64,000 nucleotides of DNA from Ramlibacter cellulosilyticus (lineage in GTDB: Bacteria > Pseudomonadota > Gammaproteobacteria > Burkholderiales > Burkholderiaceae_C). The stretch spans positions 930,001-994,000 of the forward strand of contig NZ_JACORT010000001.1 in NCBI RefSeq assembly GCF_014297465.1. Direction: 5' to 3'. Each line of letters opens with the position of its first letter. Within the stretch, counting starts at the first letter, position 1. The translations under genes and the position numbers were made by a program. Under the pieces are notes generated by a model. The model was not told where the DNA came from, did no database searches, and saw only the letters and a program-made list of their open reading frames with translations. Of this stretch, positions 17,637 to 25,776 are shown piece by piece.

Positions 17637-18416
17637 TCAACGCACGGCCTGGTCCAGGTGTTCCGCGCGATCGAGGCCCTTCGCCTGGTCCAGGCCCTGC
17701 GCGCCGCGCAGGATGGTGCCGGCGAGGTCGGCCTCGGTGAAGTCCGCGCCAGCGACGTCGGCGCCCGTGAGGTCCGCGCCCGCGAGCTTCGCGCGGAACA
17801 GGTTCGCGCCGCGCAGGTTGCTGTTGCGCAGGTTGGCGAAGGAGAGCAGGGTGCGGTTCAGGTCCGCCCGCTCGAAATTCACGCCCGAGAGGTTCGCGCC
17901 GGTGAGGTCGGTGCGCATCTGGCCCATGCCCTGGTTGCGGATCTCGACGCCGACGCGCGCCTGGCCAAGGTCGGCGCCACTCAGGTCGGCGCCCGGCAGG
18001 TCCGCGATGATGCGCGTGCCGCGCAGGTCGGCGCCCTTGAACACCGGCATCTTGCGCACCTGGCCGCCGAGGATCACCACCGACAGCAGGCTCGCGTCGC
18101 GCAGCTGCGCGCCGGTGAAGTCCGCGCCCATCAGCCAGGCGCCATTGAGGTTCGCGCCCGCGAGGTCGGCGCCGCGCAGGTCGGCCGAGACGAGCTTGCT
18201 GGCGAACAGGTTGGCCTTGCGCAGGCTGGCGCCGCGCAGGTCGAGGCCGCTCAGGTCGAGGTCGGAGAGGTCCTTGCCGTCCAGCACCGGCTTCGGTGCC
18301 TGCGAAAGCATGCGCGCGATCTCTTCGCGCGTGAAGTCCGCGGCCGGCGCGGCGCCACCCAGCGCGATCAGCAATGCGCCGCACCACCACCGGATGCGCA
18401 TGGGGAAGCTGGCCAC
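17637..18416 (-). CDS. Exported pentapeptide-repeat protein
   Basis: This 259-residue protein has an N-terminal signal peptide (MRIRWWCGALLIALGGAAPAA after a short MASFP lead) and then a long run of A(D/N)LxG-type pentapeptides from about residue 55 to the end, for example LSDLDLSGLDLRGASLRKANL and AGADLTGADVAGADF. Such repeats form a right-handed quadrilateral beta-helix. With a signal peptide it should be periplasmic, so a Qnr-like gyrase-protecting role is unlikely. The actual function is unknown. Confidence 0.82.
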   Translation of the reverse strand: MASFPMRIRWWCGALLIALGGAAPAADFTREEIARMLSQAPKPVLDGKDLSDLDLSGLDLRGASLRKANLFASKLVSADLRGADLAGANLNGAWLMGADFTGAQLRDASLLSVVILGGQVRKMPVFKGADLRGTRIIADLPGADLSGADLGQARVGVEIRNQGMGQMRTDLTGANLSGVNFERADLNRTLLSFANLRNSNLRGANLFRAKLAGADLTGADVAGADFTEADLAGTILRGAQGLDQAKGLDRAEHLDQAVR

Positions 18417-18498
18417 CTGTCCACCTCCGCAGGCAGGCTAGCACGCAGGGCTGCGCGGCCGGGTGGAGACCCGGTTGGGGAGCGGGGCATCAAGGAAG

Positions 18499-18625
18499 GC
18501 GGACATCCGAACGCAAAGGGCGCAAAGGTTTCGCAAAGGACGCGAAAGAAAACCTCTGAAGTTTTTCCTTTGAATCTTTTGCGTCCTTTGCGTAGCTTTT
18601 GCGCCCTTTGCGTTCGGATGTCCGC
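18499..18625. repeat. Long imperfect inverted repeat (127 bp)
   Basis: The outer 28 bases on each side (18499-18526 and 18598-18625) are perfectly complementary, beginning GCGGACATCC and containing repeated CGCAAAGG units. The inner arms pair imperfectly (CGCAAAGGACGC versus GCGTCCTTTGCG) around an AT-richer centre. It lies just after the ABC-transporter stop (minus strand) and upstream of the pentapeptide gene. It would form a very strong RNA hairpin, plausibly a terminator, or could be a dispersed palindromic element. Confidence 0.85.
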
Positions 18626-18630
18626 TTGCT

Positions 18631-20397
18631 TCAGCTCATGAACTGCAACCCCGCCAACCGCGCATACACCCCCCCGCGCGCCATCAGCTCCTCGTGCCTT
18701 CCCACCTCCACGATCCGCCCGTGGTCCAGTACCACGATGCGGTCGGCTTGCTGCACGGTGGCGAGGCGGTGGGCGATGACGAGGGTGGTGCGGTCGCGCA
18801 TCGCGGATTCGAGCGCGGCCTGCACCATGCGTTCGCTCTCCGCGTCGAGGGCGCTCGTGGCTTCGTCGAGCAGCAGCAGCGGCGGGTTCTTGAGCATCGC
18901 GCGCGCGATCGCGATGCGCTGCCGCTGGCCGCCCGAGAGGCGCACGCCGCGTTCGCCGAGGAAGGTGTCGTAGCCCTCCGGCAGGGCGCGGATGAAGTCG
19001 TCGGCGAAGGCGCCGCGCGCGGCCGCGTGCACTTCCTCGTCGCTCGCGCCGGGGCGGCCGTAGCGGATGTTCTCCAGCGCCGACGCCGAGAAGATCACCG
19101 GTTCCTGCGGCACCAGCGCGATGCGCGTGCGCAGGTCCTGCAGGCGCAGCTCGCGGATCGCGGCGCCGTCGACGGCGATCGTTCCCTCCTGCGGATCGTA
19201 GAAGCGCAGCAGCAGCTGGAAGACGGTCGTCTTGCCCGCGCCGCTCGGACCCACCACGGCAACGGTCTCGCCGGGCGCCACATCCAGCGTGAAGTCCACC
19301 AGTGCCGGCGTCGCCGGCCGCGAGGGATAGTGGAAGCGCACGCCGCGCAGCGCCACGCTGCTGCCCGCGCGCGGCGCCGGCGGCGACAGCGGCTGCGGCG
19401 GCGACGTCACCGGCGAACGCGCGGCGAGCAGCTCCATCAGGCGCTCCGTCGCGCCGGCGGCGCGCAGCAGGTCGCCGTACACCTCGCCCAGCACCGCGAT
19501 GGCGCCGGCGAAGATGCCGACGTACAAGGCGGCCTGCCCGAGCTGGCCGGCGCTCAGGTCGCCGCGGATCACCGCCTGCGTGCCTTCGTACAGGCCCCAC
19601 AGCATCAGCGCCGCGTTCGCGATGATGACGAAAGCCACCAGCGCCGCGCGTGCGCGCGTGCGGCGGATGCCGGTCTGGAAAGCGTTCTCCGTCGCGCCGG
19701 AGAAGCGCGCGGCCTCGCGGTCCTCCGCCGCGTAGCTCTGGACGACGGGGATCGCGTTGAGCACCTCCGCCGCGATGGCGCTCGAGTCCGCCACGCGGTC
19801 CTGGCTCGCGCGCGAGAGGCGCCGCACGCGGCGGCCGAAGTACATCGCCGGCAGCACCACGAGCAGCACCACGAGCAAGACCTGCGTCATCACCCGTGGA
19901 TGCGTGACGACCAGCATCCCGAGCGCGCCGGCGCCCATCACCAGGTTGCGCAGGCCCAGCGAGAACGAGGAGCCGACCACCGTCTGCACCAGCGTCGTGT
20001 CGGTCGTCAGGCGCGAGAGCACCTCGCCCGTCTGCGTGCTCTCGAAGAAGGCGGGGCTCTGTTCCAGCACGTGCGCATACACGGCGTTGCGCAGGTCCGC
20101 CGTCACGCGCTCGCCCAGCCAGCTCACGAGGTAGAAGCGGCAGGCCGAGAACAGCCCCAGGGCGACCGCCACCGCGAACAGCAGCAGGAAGTGCTCGCGC
20201 AGCGCCAGCAGGCGCTCGCCGGGGCCGGCCTCGATGCCGCGGTCGATCAGCGTCCGCAGTGCGATGGGGAAGAACAGCATCGCCGCCGCGGCGAGCAGCA
20301 GGAACAGCACCGCGGTGGCGATGCGCACCCGGTAAGGCCGCAGGAAAGGCAGGAGGCCGGAGAGGGACTGCGGGCTGCGGGGCGGGGTCGGCGGCAT
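18631..20397 (-). CDS. ABC transporter, fused permease/ATPase (MsbA/lipid exporter-like)
   Basis: This 588-residue half-transporter has six predicted membrane segments over about residues 20-310 and a C-terminal ATPase with Walker [23 protein letters not shown]-loop [18 protein letters not shown], signature [16 protein letters not shown], Walker [15 protein letters not shown] and the H-loop IAHRLATV. It probably exports a lipid or hydrophobic substrate as a homodimer in the inner membrane. I chose ATG at 20397 (MPPTPPRSP); an in-frame ATG at 20448 would add 17 residues without a better ribosome site. Confidence 0.88.
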   Translation of the reverse strand: MPPTPPRSPQSLSGLLPFLRPYRVRIATAVLFLLLAAAAMLFFPIALRTLIDRGIEAGPGERLLALREHFLLLFAVAVALGLFSACRFYLVSWLGERVTADLRNAVYAHVLEQSPAFFESTQTGEVLSRLTTDTTLVQTVVGSSFSLGLRNLVMGAGALGMLVVTHPRVMTQVLLVVLLVVLPAMYFGRRVRRLSRASQDRVADSSAIAAEVLNAIPVVQSYAAEDREAARFSGATENAFQTGIRRTRARAALVAFVIIANAALMLWGLYEGTQAVIRGDLSAGQLGQAALYVGIFAGAIAVLGEVYGDLLRAAGATERLMELLAARSPVTSPPQPLSPPAPRAGSSVALRGVRFHYPSRPATPALVDFTLDVAPGETVAVVGPSGAGKTTVFQLLLRFYDPQEGTIAVDGAAIRELRLQDLRTRIALVPQEPVIFSASALENIRYGRPGASDEEVHAAARGAFADDFIRALPEGYDTFLGERGVRLSGGQRQRIAIARAMLKNPPLLLLDEATSALDAESERMVQAALESAMRDRTTLVIAHRLATVQQADRIVVLDHGRIVEVGRHEELMARGGVYARLAGLQFMS

Positions 20398-20497
20398 CGG
20401 CGCAGTGTAGTGACGCCCCCGGGGTGGCCTTTCGCGGGCATATTTCACGCTTCGGCGACCGGCCGGGGCGTGGCATACGCCTGCGGCTTAATCTGGC

Positions 20498-20510
20498 TGA
20501 CACATTGTCA
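20498..20510. promoter_or_regulatory. Dyad TGACA-CAT-TGTCA upstream of hypothetical gene
   Basis: A perfect 5+3+5 inverted repeat lies 36 bp before the ATG at 20546, between divergent genes. Its size suits a dimeric transcription factor; no local regulator is obvious. Confidence 0.35.
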
Positions 20511-20545
20511 CCACTGTTCCAGGGCCCGGAGTACATTCCCGCGCC

Positions 20546-21127
20546 ATGGCGTTCCCCTCCTCGAAGAAGACCCCCCGCAGCCGCGACCTGAACCGGCCCT
20601 GGGAAGCCGGGGACTCGATCCCGGCGCCGGAGGCGCTGCACGAGGACGGCGACACGGGCTGGGCCCTGTGGCACGAAGCCTCGCAGCAGCAGGAGCGGCG
20701 CTTCGCCCCGACGGCGCCCATGACGCAGCCGCCCGGGATGAATCCGGAGGAGATCGCCTGGGCCGCCACGCAGCCCGCGGGCGCCACCTTGCTGCGCAGG
20801 CCGCTGGTGTCGAAGGCGGCGGAAAAGCCGCTCTTCACGCTGGAAGCCGCCATGATCGTCGCGCGCCGCAACAACCGCGTGTGCCCGCGGCCGCCGCAGT
20901 GGGACGCCTTCATGAAGCTGCTGCCGCCGAAGAAGTCCCTGCGCGGCACGCAGCAGCCACCCGCGCCGGCCACCGGCGCCGCCTGGGCCATCACCCCGCC
21001 GCTCACCAAGCGCCTCTGCTTCCGCGAGCAGATCGAGTGGGCGGAACGCGCCGGCGTGCTCGAAGCCGTCATGGCCTTCATGCAGTCCATGCCCGAGGAG
21101 GAATGGCTGCACATGGGCGAAGACTAG
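20546..21127 (+). CDS. Conserved-looking hypothetical protein
   Basis: This 193-residue soluble protein has no signal peptide or membrane segment. The N-terminal half is polar and Pro/Gln/Glu-rich (HEASQQQERRFAPTAP). The C-terminal half has a compact-looking region including LTFTLEAAM-like FTLEAAMIVARRNNRVCPRPPQWDAFMKLLP and RLCFREQIEWAERAGVLEAVMAFMQSMPEEEWLHMGE. No known family is recognised. It is preceded by a small dyad and followed 68 bp later by the HPt gene. Confidence 0.7.
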   Translation: MAFPSSKKTPRSRDLNRPWEAGDSIPAPEALHEDGDTGWALWHEASQQQERRFAPTAPMTQPPGMNPEEIAWAATQPAGATLLRRPLVSKAAEKPLFTLEAAMIVARRNNRVCPRPPQWDAFMKLLPPKKSLRGTQQPPAPATGAAWAITPPLTKRLCFREQIEWAERAGVLEAVMAFMQSMPEEEWLHMGED

Positions 21128-21195
21128 CAACAACTGCAACCGGACATTTCCGGCGCACTCCGCCACACGATGGCGCTGTGGCAGCATCGCGGGAC

Positions 21196-21531
21196 ATGAC
21201 CTCCGCTCCCACGCACGGCGATTTCGAGGCAGCCCTGGACCTGTTCCGGACGCAGTTCGCGGAGCAATTGCCCGTGCGGCTGGCGGAGGCGCAGTCCGCG
21301 CTGCAGGCCTGGCGGGAGGAACCCGCGAGCGAGGAGCGGCTGCGCATCCTGCATCGCGTGCTGCACCGGCTCGCCGGGTCGGCCGGGACCTTCGGGATGC
21401 CGCGCTTCGGCGAAGCGTGCCGCGCCATCGAGCAGGGGCTCGACGCTTTGCTGGAGCGTTCCGCGCGGACGCCGGCCGACGTGGAGGCGATCGCCGGCGA
21501 GATCGAGGCGCTGGAGCAGGCGCTCCGGTGA
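21196..21531 (+). CDS. Histidine phosphotransfer (HPt) domain protein
   Basis: This 111-residue single-domain protein carries an HPt signature HRLAGSAGTFGMPRFGEACRAIE (about residues 57-79), where the first His is the phospho-acceptor and the small GSAGTFG turn is typical. HPt proteins relay phosphate from hybrid kinases to response regulators. No partner kinase lies adjacent, although a PAS histidine kinase (25760-26911) and a single-domain receiver (37689-38075) occur elsewhere in the window. It is cytoplasmic and all-helical. Confidence 0.82.
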   Translation: MTSAPTHGDFEAALDLFRTQFAEQLPVRLAEAQSALQAWREEPASEERLRILHRVLHRLAGSAGTFGMPRFGEACRAIEQGLDALLERSARTPADVEAIAGEIEALEQALR

Positions 21532-21547
21532 ACCGCCGGCCTGGCGC

Positions 21548-21778
21548 TCAGCACTCCTCCATGTGCGTCAGCTGCTCGATCGCGCGCTGCGCCTCCGCGA
21601 TCGCGCCGGCCATCTTGCGCTTGTTGCCGGCGCGGTGGCGTCCGCCGGCCGCCAGCGAGTCGCGCCCGCGCAGGAGTTCCTTGTCGCCGAGATGGATGGT
21701 GTAGCGGCCGAACTCGTCCGCGCGGATGCTGTAGGTCAGCTGCCGCCCGGTGCTGCGCGTGTACTGCACGGTTTGCAT
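21548..21778 (-). CDS. Small hypothetical protein
   Basis: The 76-residue protein from the ATG at 21778 begins MQTVQYTRSTGRQLTYSIRADEFGRYTIHLGDKELLRGRD, a beta-rich opening, and ends with a helical AGAIAEAQRAIEQLTHMEEC. There is no signal or membrane segment. An in-frame ATG at 21811 would add an Arg-rich lead. It converges on the HPt gene with 16 bp between stops. Function unknown. Confidence 0.6.
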   Translation of the reverse strand: MQTVQYTRSTGRQLTYSIRADEFGRYTIHLGDKELLRGRDSLAAGGRHRAGNKRKMAGAIAEAQRAIEQLTHMEEC

Positions 21779-22051
21779 GGCGGCACGATGCCGCGCGCGC
21801 GGCGAAGTCAAGGTCAGCGGGCGACCCGTCGCGCCGCAGGCCCAGGCGCCGTCCGAGCCCCGAGCAGGAATCCCGCGGATCGGTTAACATGGGACTTGCC
21901 GACGTTCCACAAGACCGTGCATCACTAGGTCCCTCTCCTGCTCCCGCTTCCGCAAGCGGCGAGCCGCCGAATCTCCCATCGATCATCTCTTGGCGTTTGC
22001 ACCGCGCTGCGTGTGCCGCGCGGCCAATTTCCGTTCGAGAAAGGTGCCGTA

Positions 22052-22318
22052 TTGGCCAAGGAAGAACTCCTCGAAATGCGCGGCAAGGTGGCCGAAGTGC
22101 TGCCTGATTCCCGCTACCGCGTGATCCTCGAGAACGGCCACGAGCTCGTGGCCTACACCGGCGGCAAGATGCGCAAGAACCGCATCCGCATCATCGCGGG
22201 TGATGACGTGAGCCTGGAGCTCTCGCCGTACGACCTGACCAAGGGACGGATCATGTTCCGGCACCTGCCGCCCCGCACGGGCTCCGCCCCGCGCCCGCAG
22301 TTCCGGCCCCGCCGTTGA
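22052..22318 (+). CDS. infA: Translation initiation factor IF-1 (TTG start)
   Basis: IF-1 binds the ribosomal A site during initiation. This 88-residue protein is a single S1/OB fold with the standard sequence [41 protein letters not shown] and [22 protein letters not shown]. The start is a TTG at 22052 preceded by GAGAAAGG with 7 nt spacing; no ATG exists at the conserved N-terminus. The tail ([16 protein letters not shown]) is longer and more basic than the usual 72-residue form, as in IF-1 paralogues of betaproteobacteria. Confidence 0.93.
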   Translation: MAKEELLEMRGKVAEVLPDSRYRVILENGHELVAYTGGKMRKNRIRIIAGDDVSLELSPYDLTKGRIMFRHLPPRTGSAPRPQFRPRR

Positions 22319-22345
22319 GTGGTGCGCCAGGGAAGAAGAACAAGA

Positions 22346-22597
22346 ATGAACCTTTCCATCGCCCACCCGACGCTGCAGGTCGGCAAGTTCCTCATCTCGC
22401 CGCTGACCCGGCTGCTCGAGAACGGCTGGATCGCAAGCTCCGTATCGATCCGCTCGGGCAGCGGAAGCGGCACCACCGACCGCGTGCTGCGGCTCACGCG
22501 CCTGTTCCGCGACAGCACCGCCGCGGCGGATTACGCCATGGGCGAAGGCCTGCAGTGGATCGGCGCGCCCGGGCGTTACTCGCTCAGCGGCGCGTAG
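22346..22597 (+). CDS. Small hypothetical protein downstream of infA
   Basis: The 83-residue protein from ATG 22346 (MNLSIAHPTLQVGKFLISPL) is preceded by GGAAGAAG and lies 27 bp after infA. It shows LLENGWIASSVSIRSGSGSGTTDRVLRLTRLF, suggesting a short mixed alpha/beta fold, and ends in GLQWIGAPGRYSLSGA. No family is recognised. The spacing suggests cotranscription with infA. Confidence 0.6.
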   Translation: MNLSIAHPTLQVGKFLISPLTRLLENGWIASSVSIRSGSGSGTTDRVLRLTRLFRDSTAAADYAMGEGLQWIGAPGRYSLSGA

Positions 22598-22716
22598 CCC
22601 GCCGCCGCGGGGTAGAGTCCCTGCAGTTCCCTGACCGGCTCCCCTCGTGCTCCGAGCCGACAAGAGGCCGCACTGCGGCTCCACAGGTTCCCTGCGTTGC
22701 ACCTGAGGAGTTGTCC

Positions 22717-22908
22717 ATGCCCCGTCCGAGTGGCCCGTCCGTCTACCTTCCACCCCCCGTGGATCCTCCCCTGCGGCGCGCCGGCGCGCGCTGGGGCCGC
22801 GGCGCGGGGTCCGCGCTCGACGAGGTGCGGCGCGAGCGCGCCGGCAAGCCGCTGCCGGAGCCGTCTCCGGTTGCCCCGCCGGCGCGCCGCCTCGGAGGTG
22901 GGGCTTGA
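22717..22908 (+). CDS. Small Pro/Arg-rich protein coupled to transglutaminase
   Basis: This 63-residue protein (MPRPSGPSVYLPPPVDPPLRR...) has a strong TGAGGAG ribosome site 6 nt before its ATG, and its TGA overlaps the TTG start of the next gene. It is rich in Pro, Arg and Gly and looks unstructured. It may be a leader or accessory peptide of the transglutaminase; no homologue is recognised. Confidence 0.5.
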   Translation: MPRPSGPSVYLPPPVDPPLRRAGARWGRGAGSALDEVRRERAGKPLPEPSPVAPPARRLGGGA

Positions 22909-23789
22909 ACGGCGTGCAGCAACCGCTGGCCCTCCGCTACGAGGTGGAGCTGTCGTACGAGGTGCGCAACGGCCCGGCCGACTTCATCTTCAACGTGCAG
23001 GCCGCCCGCACGCCCCGGCAGTGGGTGGGGTGGGAATCGCTCGCCACGACGCAGTTCGTCCCCTTGCAGGAATTCGTCGACCCGCCATCGGCGGCCCGAT
23101 TCCTGCGACTGCAGGCGTACCCCGGCGAGCTGGTGCTGCGCTACGCGGCAAAGGTGCAATTGCAGCACCACAGGCAGCACCCCGCCGACGTGCAGGAGAT
23201 CCGGGTGGCGGACCTGCCCGGGACTGTCCTGCCCTTCCTGTATCCCAGCCGCTACTGCGAGTCGGACAAGCTCAACGCCTTCGCGATGGCGCAGTTCGGC
23301 TCGCTGTGGCAGGGCCATGCGCGCGTGCAGGCGATCTGCGACTGGGTGCAGCGGCACGTGGCCTTCGCCTCCGGCAGTTCCAGCGGCACGACGAGTGCCG
23401 TGGACACCTTCCAGGAGCGGCGCGGCGTCTGCCGCGACTTCGCCCACCTGATGATCGCGCTCTGCCGGGCGGTCAACATCCCGGCGCGGTTCACGACGGG
23501 GCTCGATTACGGCGCGGATCCCGCGCTCGGGCCGACCGACTTCCATGCCTACGTGGAGGCCTACCTCGGCGGCCGGTGGTACATGTTCGATCCTTCGGGC
23601 ACGGCCATTCCGATGGGCTTCGTGCGCCTCGCCTCGGGCAGGGACGCGGCGGACACCGCCTACGCCTCGATCTTCGGCGACGTGGTTCCCGGCAGGCGCA
23701 TGCTGGCCATCCACGCCGAGGCGGGCCCCGACGGCGTGGTACGGGAGCCGTACCGCACCACGGACGCCATCTCGAGCAGCGACATCTAG
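22905..23789 (+). CDS. Transglutaminase-like protein
   Basis: This 294-residue protein has the transglutaminase/protease triad: Cys in RRGVCRDFAHLMIALCRAVNIPARF (about residue 175), His in TDFHAYVEAYLGGRWY (about 213) and Asp in MFDPSG (about 226). The N-terminal region is a beta-rich domain common to bacterial members of this family. There is no signal peptide. The TTG start at 22905 has GGAGG upstream and overlaps the previous stop, so translation is coupled. Likely a cysteine protease or amidase; the substrate is unknown. Confidence 0.85.
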   Translation: MNGVQQPLALRYEVELSYEVRNGPADFIFNVQAARTPRQWVGWESLATTQFVPLQEFVDPPSAARFLRLQAYPGELVLRYAAKVQLQHHRQHPADVQEIRVADLPGTVLPFLYPSRYCESDKLNAFAMAQFGSLWQGHARVQAICDWVQRHVAFASGSSSGTTSAVDTFQERRGVCRDFAHLMIALCRAVNIPARFTTGLDYGADPALGPTDFHAYVEAYLGGRWYMFDPSGTAIPMGFVRLASGRDAADTAYASIFGDVVPGRRMLAIHAEAGPDGVVREPYRTTDAISSSDI

Positions 23790-23822
23790 GCGCGGCCCGC
23801 GCGCCCCCTTGCGGGCCGGATA

Positions 23823-23842
23823 ATGATATGTATACTTATCAT
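23823..23842. promoter_or_regulatory. Operator-like dyad upstream of mobA
   Basis: ATGATA and TATCAT flank an 8-bp centre containing GTATAC (ATGATATGTATACTTATCAT), an AT-rich 20-bp dyad 27 bp before the mobA ATG. MarR-type repressors bind such sites, and the Comamonas MobR that controls mobA is MarR-type; no marR gene is near. Confidence 0.5.
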
Positions 23843-23868
23843 CTTCCGGTTTCCCGAGGAGGGTAGCG

Positions 23869-25776
23869 ATGCAATTCCACCTGGACGGCTTCAAGCCTGG
23901 CGATCCCCACATCCATGCCGCGGCCCCCTCGGCGCGCCCGCACACGGACGCCGTGCCCGAGCAGGTGGACGTGCTGATCGTCGGCTGCGGTCCCGCCGGC
24001 CTGACGCTGGCGGCGCAGCTTGCCGCGTTCCCCGACATCCGCACCTGCATCGTCGAGCAGAAGGAAGGCCCGCTGCAGCTGGGCCAGGCCGACGGCATCG
24101 CCTGCCGGACCATGGAGATGTTCGAGGCCTTCAACTTCGCCGAGCGCGTGCTGAAGGAAGCCTGCTGGATCAACGAGGTCACCTTCTGGAAGCCGGACGA
24201 GAAGGAGCCCGGCAGCATCGTCCGCCACGGCCGCGTGCAGGACACCGAAGACGGCCTCTCCGAATTCCCCCACGTCGTGCTGAACCAGGCGCGGGTGCAC
24301 GACTTCTACCTGGAGTTCATGCGCAACTCTCCCAGCCGGCTGGAGCCGCATTACGCGCGGCGCGTCGCCGACGTGAGCGTCGACCCGGCTGCGAAGGACT
24401 ACCCCGTGACCGTGCGCCTGGAGCGCACCGACCCCGCGCACGAAGGCCGGCAGGAAACGGTGCGCGCCCGCTACGTCGTGGGCTGCGACGGCGCGCGCAG
24501 CGCGGTGCGCAAGGCGATCGGCCGGCAGCTGGTGGGCGACTCCGCCAACCAGGCCTGGGGCGTGATGGACGTGCTGGCCGTCACCGACTTCCCCGACATC
24601 CGCTACAAGTCCGCGGTGCAGTCCGCCGCCGGCAACCTGCTGGTGATCCCGCGCGAGGGCGACTACCTCGTGCGCCTGTACGTGGAGATGGACAAGCTCG
24701 GCGAAGAGGAGCGCGTGGCCAACCGCGGCATCACGCTGGACCATCTCGTCACCACCGCGCAGCGCATCCTGCAGCCCTACACGCTGGAGGTGAAGGAGGT
24801 GCCCTGGTGGTCCGTGTACGAGATCGGCCAGCGCATCTGCGACAAGTACGACGACGTGCCCGCGCAGGACGCCGGCGCGCGCATGCCGCGCGTCTTCATC
24901 GCCGGCGATGCCTGCCACACCCACAGCCCGAAGGCGGGGCAGGGCATGAACTTCTCCATGCAGGACACCTTCAACCTGGGCTGGAAGCTCGCTTCGGTGC
25001 TGCGCGGCCAGTGCTCGCCGAAGCTGCTGGACACCTACTCGCAGGAGCGGCAGGTGGTGGCGCAGGAGCTGATCGACTTCGACCGCGAGTGGGCCAAGAT
25101 GTTCAGCGACCGCGCGAAGCAGGTGGCCGACGGCGCGGCCGAAGGCGTGGACCCGAAGGAGTTCCAGAAGTACTTCGAGCGCCACGGCCGCTTCACGGCG
25201 GGCATGGGCACGCACTACAAGCCCTCGCTGGTCACCGGCGAAGCGACGCACCAGCCGCTGGCCACGGGCTTCACCATCGGCACGCGCTTCCATTCCGCGC
25301 CGGTCGTGCGCATCGCGGACGGGAAGCCGGTGCAGCTGGGCCATGCCGGCAAGGCGGACGGCCGCTGGCGCCTGTATGCCTTCGCGGGTGCGGACCGCAG
25401 CGGCCTCGACGCCTTGTGCAGGTTCCTGGCGGAATCGCCCGATTCGCCGGTGCGCCGCTTCACGCCCGTGGGACAGGACGTGGACGCCGTGTTCGACCTG
25501 CGCGCCATCTTCCAGCAGCCGCATGCGGAGCTGGACCTCGGCGCGATGCCGGGCCTGCTGCTTCCGCGCAAGGGCCGCCACGGACTGCGCGATTACGCGA
25601 AGGTCTTCTCGCCCGACCTGAAGAACCGCCAGGACATCTTCGACCTGCGGGGCGTGGACCGGAAGCAGGGCGCGCTCGTGGTCGTGCGGCCGGACCAGTA
25701 CATCGCCCACGTGCTGCCGCTCGCAGCGCACCGGGAGCTGGCGGACTTCTTCGCCCGCTTCATGCTGCCGAACTAG
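23869..25776 (+). CDS. mobA: FAD-dependent 3-hydroxybenzoate 4-monooxygenase-like protein
   Basis: This enzyme would hydroxylate 3-hydroxybenzoate to protocatechuate with NADPH and O2. The 635-residue length matches MobA. It shows the FAD dinucleotide loop VDVLIVGCGPAGLTLAAQLAAF near residue 34, the VGCDGARSAVRKAIG motif near 205, the second FAD motif RVFIAGDACHTHSPKAGQGMNFSMQDTFNLGWKL near 345 and a thioredoxin-like C-terminal domain. Phenol 2-monooxygenases share this architecture, so the substrate is probable rather than proven. It ends overlapping the convergent histidine kinase by 17 bp. Confidence 0.85.
   Translation: MQFHLDGFKPGDPHIHAAAPSARPHTDAVPEQVDVLIVGCGPAGLTLAAQLAAFPDIRTCIVEQKEGPLQLGQADGIACRTMEMFEAFNFAERVLKEACWINEVTFWKPDEKEPGSIVRHGRVQDTEDGLSEFPHVVLNQARVHDFYLEFMRNSPSRLEPHYARRVADVSVDPAAKDYPVTVRLERTDPAHEGRQETVRARYVVGCDGARSAVRKAIGRQLVGDSANQAWGVMDVLAVTDFPDIRYKSAVQSAAGNLLVIPREGDYLVRLYVEMDKLGEEERVANRGITLDHLVTTAQRILQPYTLEVKEVPWWSVYEIGQRICDKYDDVPAQDAGARMPRVFIAGDACHTHSPKAGQGMNFSMQDTFNLGWKLASVLRGQCSPKLLDTYSQERQVVAQELIDFDREWAKMFSDRAKQVADGAAEGVDPKEFQKYFERHGRFTAGMGTHYKPSLVTGEATHQPLATGFTIGTRFHSAPVVRIADGKPVQLGHAGKADGRWRLYAFAGADRSGLDALCRFLAESPDSPVRRFTPVGQDVDAVFDLRAIFQQPHAELDLGAMPGLLLPRKGRHGLRDYAKVFSPDLKNRQDIFDLRGVDRKQGALVVVRPDQYIAHVLPLAAHRELADFFARFMLPN

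Noticed and set aside
17637-18416. Pentapeptide protein as Qnr-like quinolone resistance
   Set aside because: It has a signal peptide and so would not reach gyrase; repeat alone is not enough.
23869-25776. Phenol 2-monooxygenase
   Set aside because: Same architecture, but length and N-terminal sequence fit MobA better; kept as a stated alternative.
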